A stretch of DNA of 64,000 bases from Oxytricha trifallax (taxonomy: Eukaryota > Ciliophora > Spirotrichea > Sporadotrichida > Oxytrichidae), in contig ARYC01025602.1 of the NCBI GenBank assembly GCA_000711775.1, positions 39,632 through 103,631 on the forward strand, read 5' to 3'. Below the pieces are notes generated by a model. The model had not been told where the DNA came from. It did not search any database and saw only the letters and a program-made list of their open reading frames with translations. Shown here piece after piece: positions 46,269 through 55,812 of the stretch (position 1 is the first letter of the stretch; every line of letters begins with the position of its first letter). Made by a program: the position numbers and the translations under genes.

Positions 46269-49200
46269 ATGTAAAAAGGTTAAGTACCTTTATTGATACT
46301 CATAGGATCACTCTTAATAAGCATATCTTATTCTCAAGCAATTTAATCTTGTAAATTTGGAAATTATGGAGCTTTCGCACTCTCTGAGAATTAGTATTCC
46401 TTTGGAGATTACAATATAGATGTCGAAACACCTGAAAAATTAGGAGTATTTAATATAATAAACTTTTCAAATAGCAATGAAGATAATGGTGGAAATCTAG
46501 AGCCATTTATATAACTGGTTTTAAACAATACTGATGATGAAAATGAATAGCTAAAAATTTAACTGAAAGGAAGCAGCAATTAAGAAATTACTAAGATTCC
46601 TATTCAAGATCTAAGCAAATACTCTAAAATGATAGGATAAAAGCTAAAGTATAAGATCAGTATTGCTCCAAATTAAAATGGTAAATCTCCAGACTAATAA
46701 AATGGAGCCTACATGAAACTTTATGTTTATAATGTGTAAAGGGAAGATTATGTTTTGCTCTTTGATTCTTTAGCAGATTAGTAAACAAGCGAATAAATAT
46801 CTGCTATTGTAAATGAAATGCCTTTAGCATTCAACATAAACTTAGCCACTTAGATTGGCTAACAATATATAAACAGTCAAGATCAGGCTAATTTCAAATA
46901 TCTGACAAAATTCTATTCTATAAGTTACATGAATTAAAAGAACTAAGATGAAATTTAGATACTAGAATTTTAAGATTAATAACTTGGGTTATAATAATCA
47001 AAAGGATTTTAGAGTTTTAACATTGTAAATCCACCTTATTGGGCTTCAAATTTAATGTAAAACTGCTAATATTTATCTAAAAATGCTTATTTTGGTGAAA
47101 GGGACACCTCACTTTCCTTGGAAGTTAGTAACAGCCTATTACCCAGTCAAGTTGAGATTACTTAAAAATATTTTTAATATTTTGTTGAGTAGTGGAAATC
47201 TTCTAATGACGAGATAATGTTAAGTGTTAATAATTAAGATGAATCAACAAATTTAAAATTTACAATCCCTAAAATTTATCAGAACCTCTTGCTTGTAACT
47301 GCTCCACTAGGCATTGTACTAATCAAAACCCCAAAACCCCTTAATGAGGTTTATAAGTGCTTTGATTTGTAGTTAATTTGTTAGGGGTTGGGGTTATTAA
47401 TTAAATGCGAGACAAAAATTACAAGCTTTTGGGGTCTATTTATGATGAAGAGTATATAGATTTAGTGTTTAAACTGCGTTATGGATGTGATATATAAAGT
47501 GAATAACTCAAACCAGTACTGAACTATAAGTCTATTACACTGCTCTTAAAGCGTAGTCCCTCAACTGTTCGTTCTCACTGCTTGAAAGCTGTAAAATTAA
47601 AGCAATAATAGCTGAATTCTTAGCCTAAGAGGAAGTCTAAGTTTCTATAGAAGCATATTGACTATCTTATTAATGAAAAAACTTTGAAGTATTGGGCTCA
47701 CTTCTCTCTCGACTAACGAGCTATTATGTTTCATCGCCAGTTCCCTGAGTTGAAGATCTCTGCATAGTCTGTTGCAAACATTTATAAACGAAATGGTATC
47801 TCTTACAAAGGTGTAAATCGTATCAAGAGAGTGATTGATTTCACTCTGCCATTTTTACAACAACAACTTAAATTATATTTATAATTAAATGCAGAGAGCC
47901 TAATAGAATAATATTAAGTTTATTCATGCTGACGAGGCTGTGTTTACATTCAACACTTTCATCTAGAAGTCTTGGTATAAGAGGCATAGCAACATAGAAG
48001 TATATGACTAGAAAGTCAAGGTATAAACAATGGCAATTCTAGGAGGAATTAGCGAGGATACTGGTTTAGAAACTTATCTTATTCATCCTCGCTCTATTAA
48101 GACAGAATAGTATATAAAGTTCTTAGAACAGCTGAGAAAGAAGTACCCTGAATAAGAGATTATACTGTTCGTTGATAATTTTTCTGTTCATAAGACCAAA
48201 GAAACAAGGAAGAGTTATGAATAACTTAGAATAACGCCAGTGTTCAACTTACCTTACAGTCCATAGTTTAATGAAATTGAGTTCTACTGGGGAATATTAA
48301 AAAGTCATTACAAGAAACTGCTGCTATATCACTTGATGCATGACCTACCTATCGATACAGTAGACATTATTAAAAGCTCAGCAAAGAGAGTAGATAATTT
48401 GTTGGCTTAAAAGTGTGCTAAAAAAGGGAGAGTGAATGTATATAAATAAGTTTTGTAGTTAAGTTAATGAATATATAAGTCACATTTAAAATTCTTTAGA
48501 GGGAGCTGGCTTCTCTTTCTTTTCTTCTACTTCTTGCTACCCTCCACCTAAGTTTCTTCTCTTACTACCAGATCCAGCATCTAGGTTCATTGACTCTGGT
48601 GGCTGAATATTTGAATAAAGTCTCTTGCTGACTTCATACTTTGTCTGCGACTTTCGCTCTCTGTGAAGCTTGCTCTATTCCTTCATCAAGAAGATGCCAG
48701 TACCAGATTTTTCTAAAGAGTTAAACTACAAATCTTACTTGAACATATGGGTGCTTCTGCAACTCTGATAGCCAGCTCTCACTTATCTTGATCCCCTGTT
48801 TATCCTTATCTTCTGAAGAGATGCTGTACCTTTTCTTATGAGATTCTTGAATAATTTCTTTCAAGTAATCACCTTTAATTGTTGCAAGTATGCCAAAGAA
48901 ATAGTTTCTTTCAGGCAGTTTATTTGACAACTGTTTCTTAGTAGGCAAGTACAGCGAAACCTCTGGGTCGTTCATAGCATCATCATATAAGTTAGTCACT
49001 GAGATTTCTGGATAGTTTGGAATCTCTGCAAACTTTACATCTTAAGTTTTAAATGCTTTCTTCTCTTCGCAGAGTATCGCCCTTAGAAATGAAATTTTGG
49101 AACCTTCCATCGCTGGCAAGAACAAACCAACTACATAATCAAGATGAGTTACTATGAGTTCAATACCTTGCTGCACCAGGTAGCGGTGCAAATCCTCCTT

Positions 49201-52080
49201 GCTTCTAAATCTCTGAATCAATTCTTGTGCTTGCACTCTTTTCATTACATCATTCATTGACTCCATCTTGTTTACAGATCTAAGAAATGATATTCAAATT
49301 TAAGTTTATTGATTTCAATTATATACCTCCGTAAAACTTACTATTAAATATGGCATCATATAGGAGGTCAACCTCTAAGAAGGATATGGAGAAGGTTTTG
49401 AGAACTGGTTTCAAACTTGAGAGATTGATATCAATTTCTACTGTTATAGTTCCATATTTTTAAATTTAAATTGGTACGTACTAAATTAGGAGCAACTCCT
49501 AAAATGCTAGTACTTAATTAGGAGCATTAATTAAAGCTAGTACTTAATTAGGAGCACCCTAATTTTAATCATAAAATCACAAAATACCTCCTAAAGCAGT
49601 ACGTACTTAATTAGGTGCACCTCCTAAATCGGTACGTACTATAATCAACTTATCATTGAAAGTAAAAATGGTTACTTCCTCACCCATATGTAGAACTGAA
49701 TCGTCTCTTAACACTCATAATTCTTCTATCATACTCTAAGAACTTCCCTTGAAACTTGTAGGCTTGCAAAGCTCTCATATAAGCTCTCAGTTATAGAGGC
49801 AGTTTTATAATTTTAAATTCAAATTTAAATATGAGCGCTAACATTTAGAAAAACAACAGCACTTCCATCAAACTAAATGAGACTTACCTTTGCCCTCAAT
49901 AAAAAGTGTGATAGCTGCGAGATGAACTCTCATAAGGAACTACCAGAGCTATCACTTGAGGTCTCTGTTATTAAAATAGAAATGAATAAAAGAAAATAAA
50001 TGGCAAACAAGTGTGTGGGACACAGAGAGGAGGAGAAAGGTATTAATGAAATTCCTATACAAACAGAAGAAGCTGAAGTCTATTTTTGTGAGCTATGTGA
50101 CGGAGAGAATTTTGCTCATAAATCAAGCTGTGATACTAGACATAAGAAAGAGCATAGAGAAGCCAAGCCCACTGTATACTTAAAGCATGATAAAATAGAT
50201 GGAAAGTATGAATGCTTTGAGTGCCATAAGCAATACTCTCATACAAGAGACTTGAAGAAGCATCTATTAAAAGCTCACAAGAAAGATATAGAGGTTGAGA
50301 ATCATGAAGTTGAGCTGAAGCTTCTCAACAAAAGAAAAGCGAGGGAATATTCTAAGGTCGTAGTGCCTGAATAAGCAAGAGATGTTAGAGTACGTTAGGA
50401 AGGCACGCAACCAACTGACCTCTGAAATAACAAGAATTATGATCAAGATTCAATACAAGAAAATACCGGTTCTTGCTTAAATTGACCTAGATACTTCTCT
50501 TTAAAGCTACCTAATATTAGAAGACTCCTTTGATAAGAAAGTTATCAATGATCATCAATACGCATACAAGGTGTATCCCTTCAACTATCTCTTAAGTGAT
50601 GATAAATATTAGATGGAGTTTACAAATGAGTATCAAGTACTCACTCAAGCAAAGTTTAAAGAGTGTAGTTACTTAATCAAGCTAGATGCTGTTCTCCTTG
50701 CCAAGGATCATGTTGCTTTCAGACTTCCACTCTATGAAATGACCCTAAGAGATTTCATAACAGATCAAAGGAATCATAAGTAACTTGGATAAATAGCAAC
50801 TCAGACCGTATAAGGTATTAAAGAGCTTCATAAGTTAGGGTTTGTTCACAGAGATTTGAAGCCAGAAAATATAATGATAAACTTCTCACCTGTAATAGTA
50901 GCAATAATCGATTTCAACAGAGCCTAAAGAGTGGAAGTATCAAGGCTTGGAACTGTAATGGGAACGCAAGGGTACTATCCAGAAAGAGAAGACTGGAGAG
51001 ATGGAGACTTTTAGTGGGATGTGTGGGCTTTAGCAGCAATAATAATAGAGTGCGATATGCCTCGCAATGAATACTACTCTACAAGATGCGAGAAGGATGC
51101 TAAACAAAGAATAAAGCAATTTATTGACAAAACAAGAGTATCTCAATCAATGAAACAAATGGCAGAGTCAATAATAATAAAACCAAACTCAAGATCAGAC
51201 ATATCAATAGAGTAGATAGAGTTGTGGTTAAGTAAGATAAACTTCAGACCTCTCCCACATGATCCAAAAGTGCATTTTGAGTGATTAAATTAAATACATT
51301 TACTATAAATTTCACATTAAAACCTATTAATAACCCCAACCCCTAACAAATTCCCTACAAATCAAAGCACTTATAAACCTCATTAAGGGGTTTTGGGGTT
51401 TTGAATGAACAGCACATACAACTTAAATTTTTGTGGAAATTTTACATTAAATAATAACCAATCACTTTAGACAAATTGGGTAGTCTTATTCTACTTAAGA
51501 CAACTAGATTATCCATATTAATTAATGTCTTTTTAAGAGTAGTTTACTCTGAGTTAAGAATATAAATGCTCAACTGACTTCAGCTATTAAATGAATCTTA
51601 GAACTAATTTCAAAAGAAATATCTTGACTCAAGATATGGGTGATTTTGCAGAGTTAGTGATAGATTTTACAGAAATTAGTAATGATCAGGAAAATGAAGA
51701 CATTTAGAAGAAACCTGACACTGCCTCATATAATGCAAGCTTTAACATTTAAATTTCTAATTTCAAAGTGGGTGCTGTCATTTAATCTATAATTATATAC
51801 TTTATATTTTGATAGTTTAAATTAAAAAGTATCGAATTGGAAGGAATAATAGTATTGATGAAATTTCAAATGGTAACACAACTTCTGGTTTAAATCATAG
51901 TAATGGATTATCCCCTGGACAACATAATTAAAGTGACAATGGTATAGAAGGTATAAACCCAAATATAAAAAATGAAAGTCAATCATAGCAGGATTTGAAA
52001 GTGACTGATTTGGATTTAAAAACAAGATTTAAATTAGCTTTGGTATTCTACAACATTTATAAATTTTAAAATGTCTTTGA
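46269..52080 (+). CDS. Secreted or membrane protein gene interrupted by a TBE
   Basis: ATG 46,269 followed by a signal peptide (VPLLILIGSLLISISYSQA). One open frame of 351 codons runs to the TBE at 47,323 and ends ...LLLVTAPLGIVL. After the TBE and one AAT copy it resumes as MNSTYNLNFCGNFTLNNNQ and continues to about 51,770. A 48-bp intron (about 51,772-51,819) then leads to an S/N/G-rich segment (SGLNHSNGLSPGQHNQSDN). A hydrophobic piece (ALVALIYWFINKY) near 52,160 may form a membrane anchor. The 3' end is uncertain. Lumenal part asparagine-rich with few cysteines. No family recognised. The gene can be expressed only if the TBE is removed precisely. Confidence 0.65.
47324..47401 (+). repeat. 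TBE left terminal inverted repeat, 78 bp
   Basis: It matches the complement of the right end over 78 bp with only two or three differences (agttaattt here, agggaattt on the right). The outer 17 bases are C4A4 telomeric repeat. Confidence 0.95.
47405..48470 (+). pseudogene. TBE 42-kDa DDE transposase, one frameshift
   Basis: ATG 47,405 (MRDKNYKLLGSIYDEEYIDL), TGA 48,468-48,470. The N-terminal helix-turn-helix region contains YKSITLLLKRSPSTVRSHCL. The catalytic D, D, E residues are visible in FIHADEAVF, ILFVDNFSVHK and SPQFNEIEFYWGILK, the IS630/Tc1/mariner pattern. At about 47,868 (caacaacttaaattat) the frame shifts by one extra base between LPFLQQQL and NYIYNQMQRAQQNNIKF. As written the protein is broken there; this could be a real mutation or a sequencing error. 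Confidence 0.85.
48480..49266 (-). CDS. TBE 22-kDa protein
   Basis: ATG 49,264-49,266 (MESMNDVMKRVQAQELIQRF), TGA 48,480-48,482, intact at about 261 residues with TAA/TAG as glutamine. Its position, opposite strand and place between transposase and zinc-finger/kinase frames identify it as the conserved 22-kDa TBE gene. Charged, helical, with a lysine/glutamate-rich tail (KRRNLGGGQQEVEEKKEKPA). Function unknown in the literature I recall. It is divergent from the 57-kDa gene across a 560-bp intergenic region. Confidence 0.85.
49470..49640. repeat. Short repeats in the divergent TBE control region
   Basis: At least four copies of TAGTACTTAATTAGGAGCA or near variants lie within 170 bp, between the divergent 22-kDa and 57-kDa genes. 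Palindromic GGTACGTACT/CGGTACGTACT boxes stand at both ends. The position suggests a two-way promoter or binding region; that is inference. Confidence 0.6.
49831..51284 (+). pseudogene. TBE 57-kDa zinc-finger/kinase protein, two frameshifts
   Basis: ATG 49,831 (MSANIQKNNSTSIKLNETYL), TGA 51,282-51,284. Zinc-finger part: paired cysteines KKCDSCEM, YFCELCDGENFAHKSSCDTR, YECFECHKQYSHTRDLKKHL (a C2H2 unit). Kinase-like part: FVHRDLKPENIMIN, then IIDFNRA in place of DFG, then GTQGYYPERE and QWDVWALAAIIIE. Single extra bases break the frame at about 49,901 and 50,372. The DFN replacement suggests weak or no catalysis, or simply element-specific variation. Known TBE copies carry the same domain pair. 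Confidence 0.85.
51326..51403 (-). repeat. TBE right terminal inverted repeat, 78 bp
   Basis: Complement of the left end; ends ...GGGGTTTTGGGGTTTTG and is followed directly by the AAT target copy. Confidence 0.95.
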
Positions 52081-52360
52081 TATTTAAAAATTGATCATAA
52101 AATTACAAAATAAATTATTATATTCGAAATTTATTAATTGCACTCTTGGTTTTTATTTCAGCTCTTGTTGCCTTAATTTATTGGTTTATAAATAAATATA
52201 ATTATTTTATTAATATGAAAGACTTTTAAATTTCTTTAAATTTAAAATTAAACAAATGTTCAAAAAAATAATTGTAAACAAAAATATATTATATTTATTA
52301 AAAATTAATTTTGAAAAAATAAATTATAAAAAACCAAAGCTTAGTTGAATATTTTTCTAT

Positions 52361-52772
52361 TAATATTGTAGGAATACATTTGAATTTGGAAAATTAATTA
52401 TAAATATATTTAAATTATTTAAAATTTGTGGCAGTTAAAGTTGTCCAATTTAAACGATCCTGGGCTTGTTTGATAGAGAATTAAACTAGCTGGACTTTAG
52501 TATTAGCGGTACTATTTTATCGCATCACTGAAGGAAATAACTTGACTTTAATGTGAGGGTATAATTTATTGAATTTAGAGGTGTTTAATTAAAGTCGAGT
52601 TATCTCGCTTCAGGGATGCGATAAAAGAGTACCGCCAATAAAAAAGTCCAGCTAATTTTTAATTCTCTATCAAACGATCCCAAGATCGTTTAAATTGGAC
52701 AACTTTAACCGCCACAAATTTAAATATATTTATAATTAATTTTCCAAATTCAAATGTATTCGTACAATACTG
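52361..52772. repeat. Long palindrome, about 410 bp
   Basis: Two arms of about 175-190 bp are inverted repeats at roughly 85-90% identity. The left arm starts taggaatacatttgaatttg and the right ends caaatgtattcgtacaat. Shared internal blocks include TTTAAACGATC, TTTGATAGAG, TTAGCTGGACT and TTTTATCGCATC. The centre is near 52,565. No gene inside. Looks like a folded-back (foldback/MITE-type) eliminated element downstream of the TBE-split gene. Confidence 0.85.
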
Positions 52773-53924
52773 CCACAAACATTGGTTAATATAGCTCTTT
52801 TTTCTAAGAATGCTACAGTATGAAAGTACATTTAATTATACTTCCAATATCTATTAAGAGCTAAATTGAGATAAATTAAAATAAATTATAAAAATACGCA
52901 ATAGAAAACATAAATGATCACACTTAATCAATTTTATATTAAAATACACCCCTTTATTTTTTCCAAAAAGAGAACATATATTTTGAATTAATTTTCGATA
53001 TTAAACTATAAAGCAATATAATTATATGTTCTCCTTTTTTTAGTTATTATTAATATGTACTAAACGGTTTTGATTAAGAAAAAAAATTTGATTAATTCTT
53101 ATTAATTATTCTCATTAAATATAAATAAAATAAAATCCAGTTGATATATAATTAAATTAAAAAAATATATCAGTTTAACTTAATATTTAATTTTTTTGAA
53201 AATTATCATAGGCCATTCATACTTTACTATAAAATTTATTTAATTTGTAATCTATCTAATTTATCTTATCTCTAATAAGAAAAAAATAATTCATTTTAAA
53301 ATTCCAGAGTAAAGTTAAAATTATCATTTAATTCTTTCTTTTCTTAACAATAATTCCTTGCATGTTTTCAAAAGTTTCTATTTTCTAAGAAAAAGATATT
53401 TGGGGAAAATTTTCAGCCCACATTTATGATAAAAATTTTCAAGGATGTTCCTGCCAAGTAATTTTTATTATTTTTTTAATTTAATTTTCTTATTAATTAT
53501 TGTTTCTAACAACTTAGAAAAATTAAGAAATTTTGGCATTTCTTCTATTATTATAAAAATTTACAATTTTACTCCCAAAACATTAATTTTTTTTTCCCTT
53601 CAAATTAATTTTCATTTATGATAAATGAATATTATTAATTCGATTTCAACTTATATTTATATAAATCTTTGAGAGTAATAGTACTAAACAATTAAATTGC
53701 CTTGATTTTTAAACAATGGTAAAGGATTTTTTTTATATCCCTTCAAAATATTGTCTCATAAATAAATTTTTATATGATTTTATGTAAAATTAAAGGATTT
53801 CTTTTATTTATATAAAAAATTGAAAAATAAGAAATTTCTCGACAAGACCAAATGCTTTATAGGCTATTAAAAAAAGTTTAGAAATTAATTCTACAATTTA
53901 ATTAAAAATATTTAGAATATATGT
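52773..53924. other. AT-rich spacer with one possible coding fragment
   Basis: Mostly over 80% A+T with T and A runs. A fragment at about 53,355-53,461 has higher complexity and one open frame (VSIFQEKDIWGKFSAHIYDK then NFQGCSCQ). It may be a small macronuclear-destined segment of an unknown gene; nothing links it to a neighbour. No other feature seen. Confidence 0.35.
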
Positions 53925-54207
53925 TTCGTGAATACTTATGACGAGTTCTGCATGGTATTCCCCTATATATATTTAGAGACCTCCTCAGCTACATTGAGAA
54001 GAACATGCCTTGACATATTATTAAAGATTGCTCTGGGCCTGCTTGAACTGCACTCGAGCAACATCATGCACAGAGACATAAAGCCCTCCAACATCCTGGT
54101 GCTCGATGATGGCAGTTTGCAGATATTCGACTTCGGCATGGCAGCCAAGAGCGGAGAGAGACCCAAGCGCAAGAGGTCATTCGCTGGAACTTACGATTAC
54201 ATGGCTC
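53925..54207 (+). CDS. Scrambled protein kinase, catalytic-loop segment (order about 5)
   Basis: Reads FVNTYDEFCMVFPY, then LLKIALGLLELHSSN and IMHRDIKPSNILVLDDG, then LQIFDFGMAAKSGERPKRKR and SFAGTYDYMA. It has the HRDxKxxN catalytic loop, DFG and the start of the activation-loop end. The left edge carries the 17-bp pointer TTCGTGAATACTTATGA (53,925-53,941), repeated at 55,493. The right edge carries ATTACATGGCTC (54,196-54,207), repeated inverted at 58,703. Base composition is markedly GC-richer than anything nearby. Not a complete gene by itself. Confidence 0.85.
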
Positions 54208-55440
54208 TTTAATTTAAATAAAGAATTTAATTTATTATAGCGTTTTTTTGGGAACTTATGAAAATCAATGACACCAAATTATTTAATAATTAAAGAATTT
54301 AAAATCACTTTTTTTATAATGGTATCTATATGGTCAAATTTATGACTTTATGTAATTTAAAGGTATTTAAGATTGTAATTGTTTAATTTATAATATTTAA
54401 TTTATTTTAGTATAATATAAAAATAGAACACTATCGTTCATCGTATTATCAGTTTGTTAAGTATGGTATTTCAGGCTATTAAGATTTATTTTAACTTTAG
54501 TAAATAAATTATAAAAAGGTTCTTTGTAAGAAAATAAGTTTATTCAATTAATCAGATATAAATATTTTTTTATTAATAAACTTTATTTTTTTATATTAAA
54601 TTCAAATTATATTATTAACTGTTGATAAAATTAAATTTTAAAGCTCTCTAAATATTTGAGGTGTAAATGTATTAAACATTTATAGTAAAACTAAATAAAT
54701 TTCTTTCTACTATTTATTGTAATATATAATAGTAAAATTTATCTAATTCTTTTTTTTTAGTTCATATAACTATATTATTGAATATAATCAATGAAAGAAA
54801 TTTTTATACCTAATTTTTGGATTATATCATATTTTAAATTAAATTTATAAAGTATTTTATAATAAAGAAAAAGATAATTATTTAGTATATTAAACTTCCT
54901 TATATAAACATTGTTTAGTAATATTAAACTTCAGATGAATGCAATTCAGATAGGAATAAAAGTATGTCAATCTTTATATTTTGATAAGCAAAGACAAATT
55001 ATCTATAATTCCTTTTATTAATATAGATACAATTATATAATAATTCTCTTATTATTTAAAATATTAAGATATTACTATCCATTATAATTCATTTAATATA
55101 CTTCTAATGAGAGTAAAAATGATTTTTAATAGGAATGTGGAATTCTATATTATTTTTGTGTTCAAAATTTACTAGTATTAGGATTAAATTTCTTTCAAAT
55201 TACATTTCTCAATTATTAATTGGCTTATGAATGAAAATAGTATTAGATAAATTTAAATAAATATTGTAATCTCCAAATTATTTTTGTAATTAATTTAATA
55301 ACTGGTAATATTAATGCTATTTATAGTGATATAAACCATATTATATTTTTCCAAAGAAATTATGCCTTCAATTACTCAAATTATCTTTAAATAATTTAAT
55401 AATAATATGTCTTTTAGAAAAGATATTTATGTTGTAGAAA
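54208..55440. other. AT-rich eliminated spacer
   Basis: About 1.2 kb over 80% A+T between two kinase segments. No repeat, gene or RNA recognised. Confidence 0.5.
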
Positions 55441-55454
55441 GGTAATATTATAAT

Positions 55455-55509
55455 GAACTTATATTAATTACTTGTGCAAAAGTGTAGATTGCTTCGTGAA
55501 TACTTATGA
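55455..55509 (+). CDS. Scrambled protein kinase, hinge segment (order about 4)
   Basis: Reads YINYLCKSVDCFVNTYD and ends in the 17-bp pointer TTCGTGAATACTTATGA (55,493-55,509). Joining there to 53,942 gives KSVDCFVNTYDEFCMVFPY, a normal beta4-beta5-hinge sequence, in one frame. Its place to the right of the segment it must precede shows scrambling. The left border is uncertain; a TGA lies just upstream at about 55,453, and a 3-bp TAT pointer to the 59,470 segment is possible but weak. Confidence 0.65.
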
Positions 55510-55598
55510 AAAGTAATTTATAATATATTGATTAAAAGTTTTTGTCAAAAATATTTTCATTAGAGTTTATGCCTAGATTGATTATTACTTAACAATCG

Positions 55599-55612
55599 CA
55601 CTCGAGCAACAA
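55599..55612 (+). repeat. Orphan 14-bp copy of a kinase sequence
   Basis: GCACTCGAGCAACA here equals 14 bp inside the kinase segment at 54,050 (...CTGCACTCGAGCAACATC...). No coding continues on either side here. It stands 90 bp beyond the shared 17-bp pointer, and a similar spacing separates the two strings in the intact segment. Confidence 0.7.
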
Positions 55613-55812
55613 AATACTCAATAGTATAAATTAAATAAAATATTAAAATATTGTTATATTAATTTTAGATTCATTTATATCTAGAAAATTAAAAAAAATA
55701 TTGTTAAGATATTTATCTAAAATAAGAGCCATGTAAAAAATAAGGGGAAATTAAATTAAATCTAGACATCTATGTATTTTAAAGCAAATATTATATTATT
55801 CATTATAAATAA

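Larger units (their letters stand above)
47324..51403. mobile_element. Telomere-bearing element (TBE), full-length, 4,080 bp
   Basis: The termini are 78-bp inverted repeats that begin CAAAACCCCAAAACCCC and contain a GGGGTTGGGGTT-type block. The flanking target duplication is AAT (47,321-47,323 and 51,404-51,406). Inside are the three standard TBE reading frames: a 42-kDa DDE transposase (+), a 22-kDa protein (-) and a 57-kDa zinc-finger/kinase protein (+). TBEs are Tc1/mariner-related germline transposons of Oxytricha; their transposases are known to take part in genome rearrangement. Excision at AAT restores the host reading frame. Confidence 0.96.

Noticed and set aside
47324-47345. C4A4 repeats read as a true chromosome end
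   Set aside because: They form the outer part of a 78-bp transposon inverted repeat with a target duplication, and host coding continues on both sides.
53963-54172. Antisense open frame over the kinase catalytic segment
   Set aside because: It is the shadow of the GC-rich kinase segment; HRD and DFG motifs are on the plus strand.
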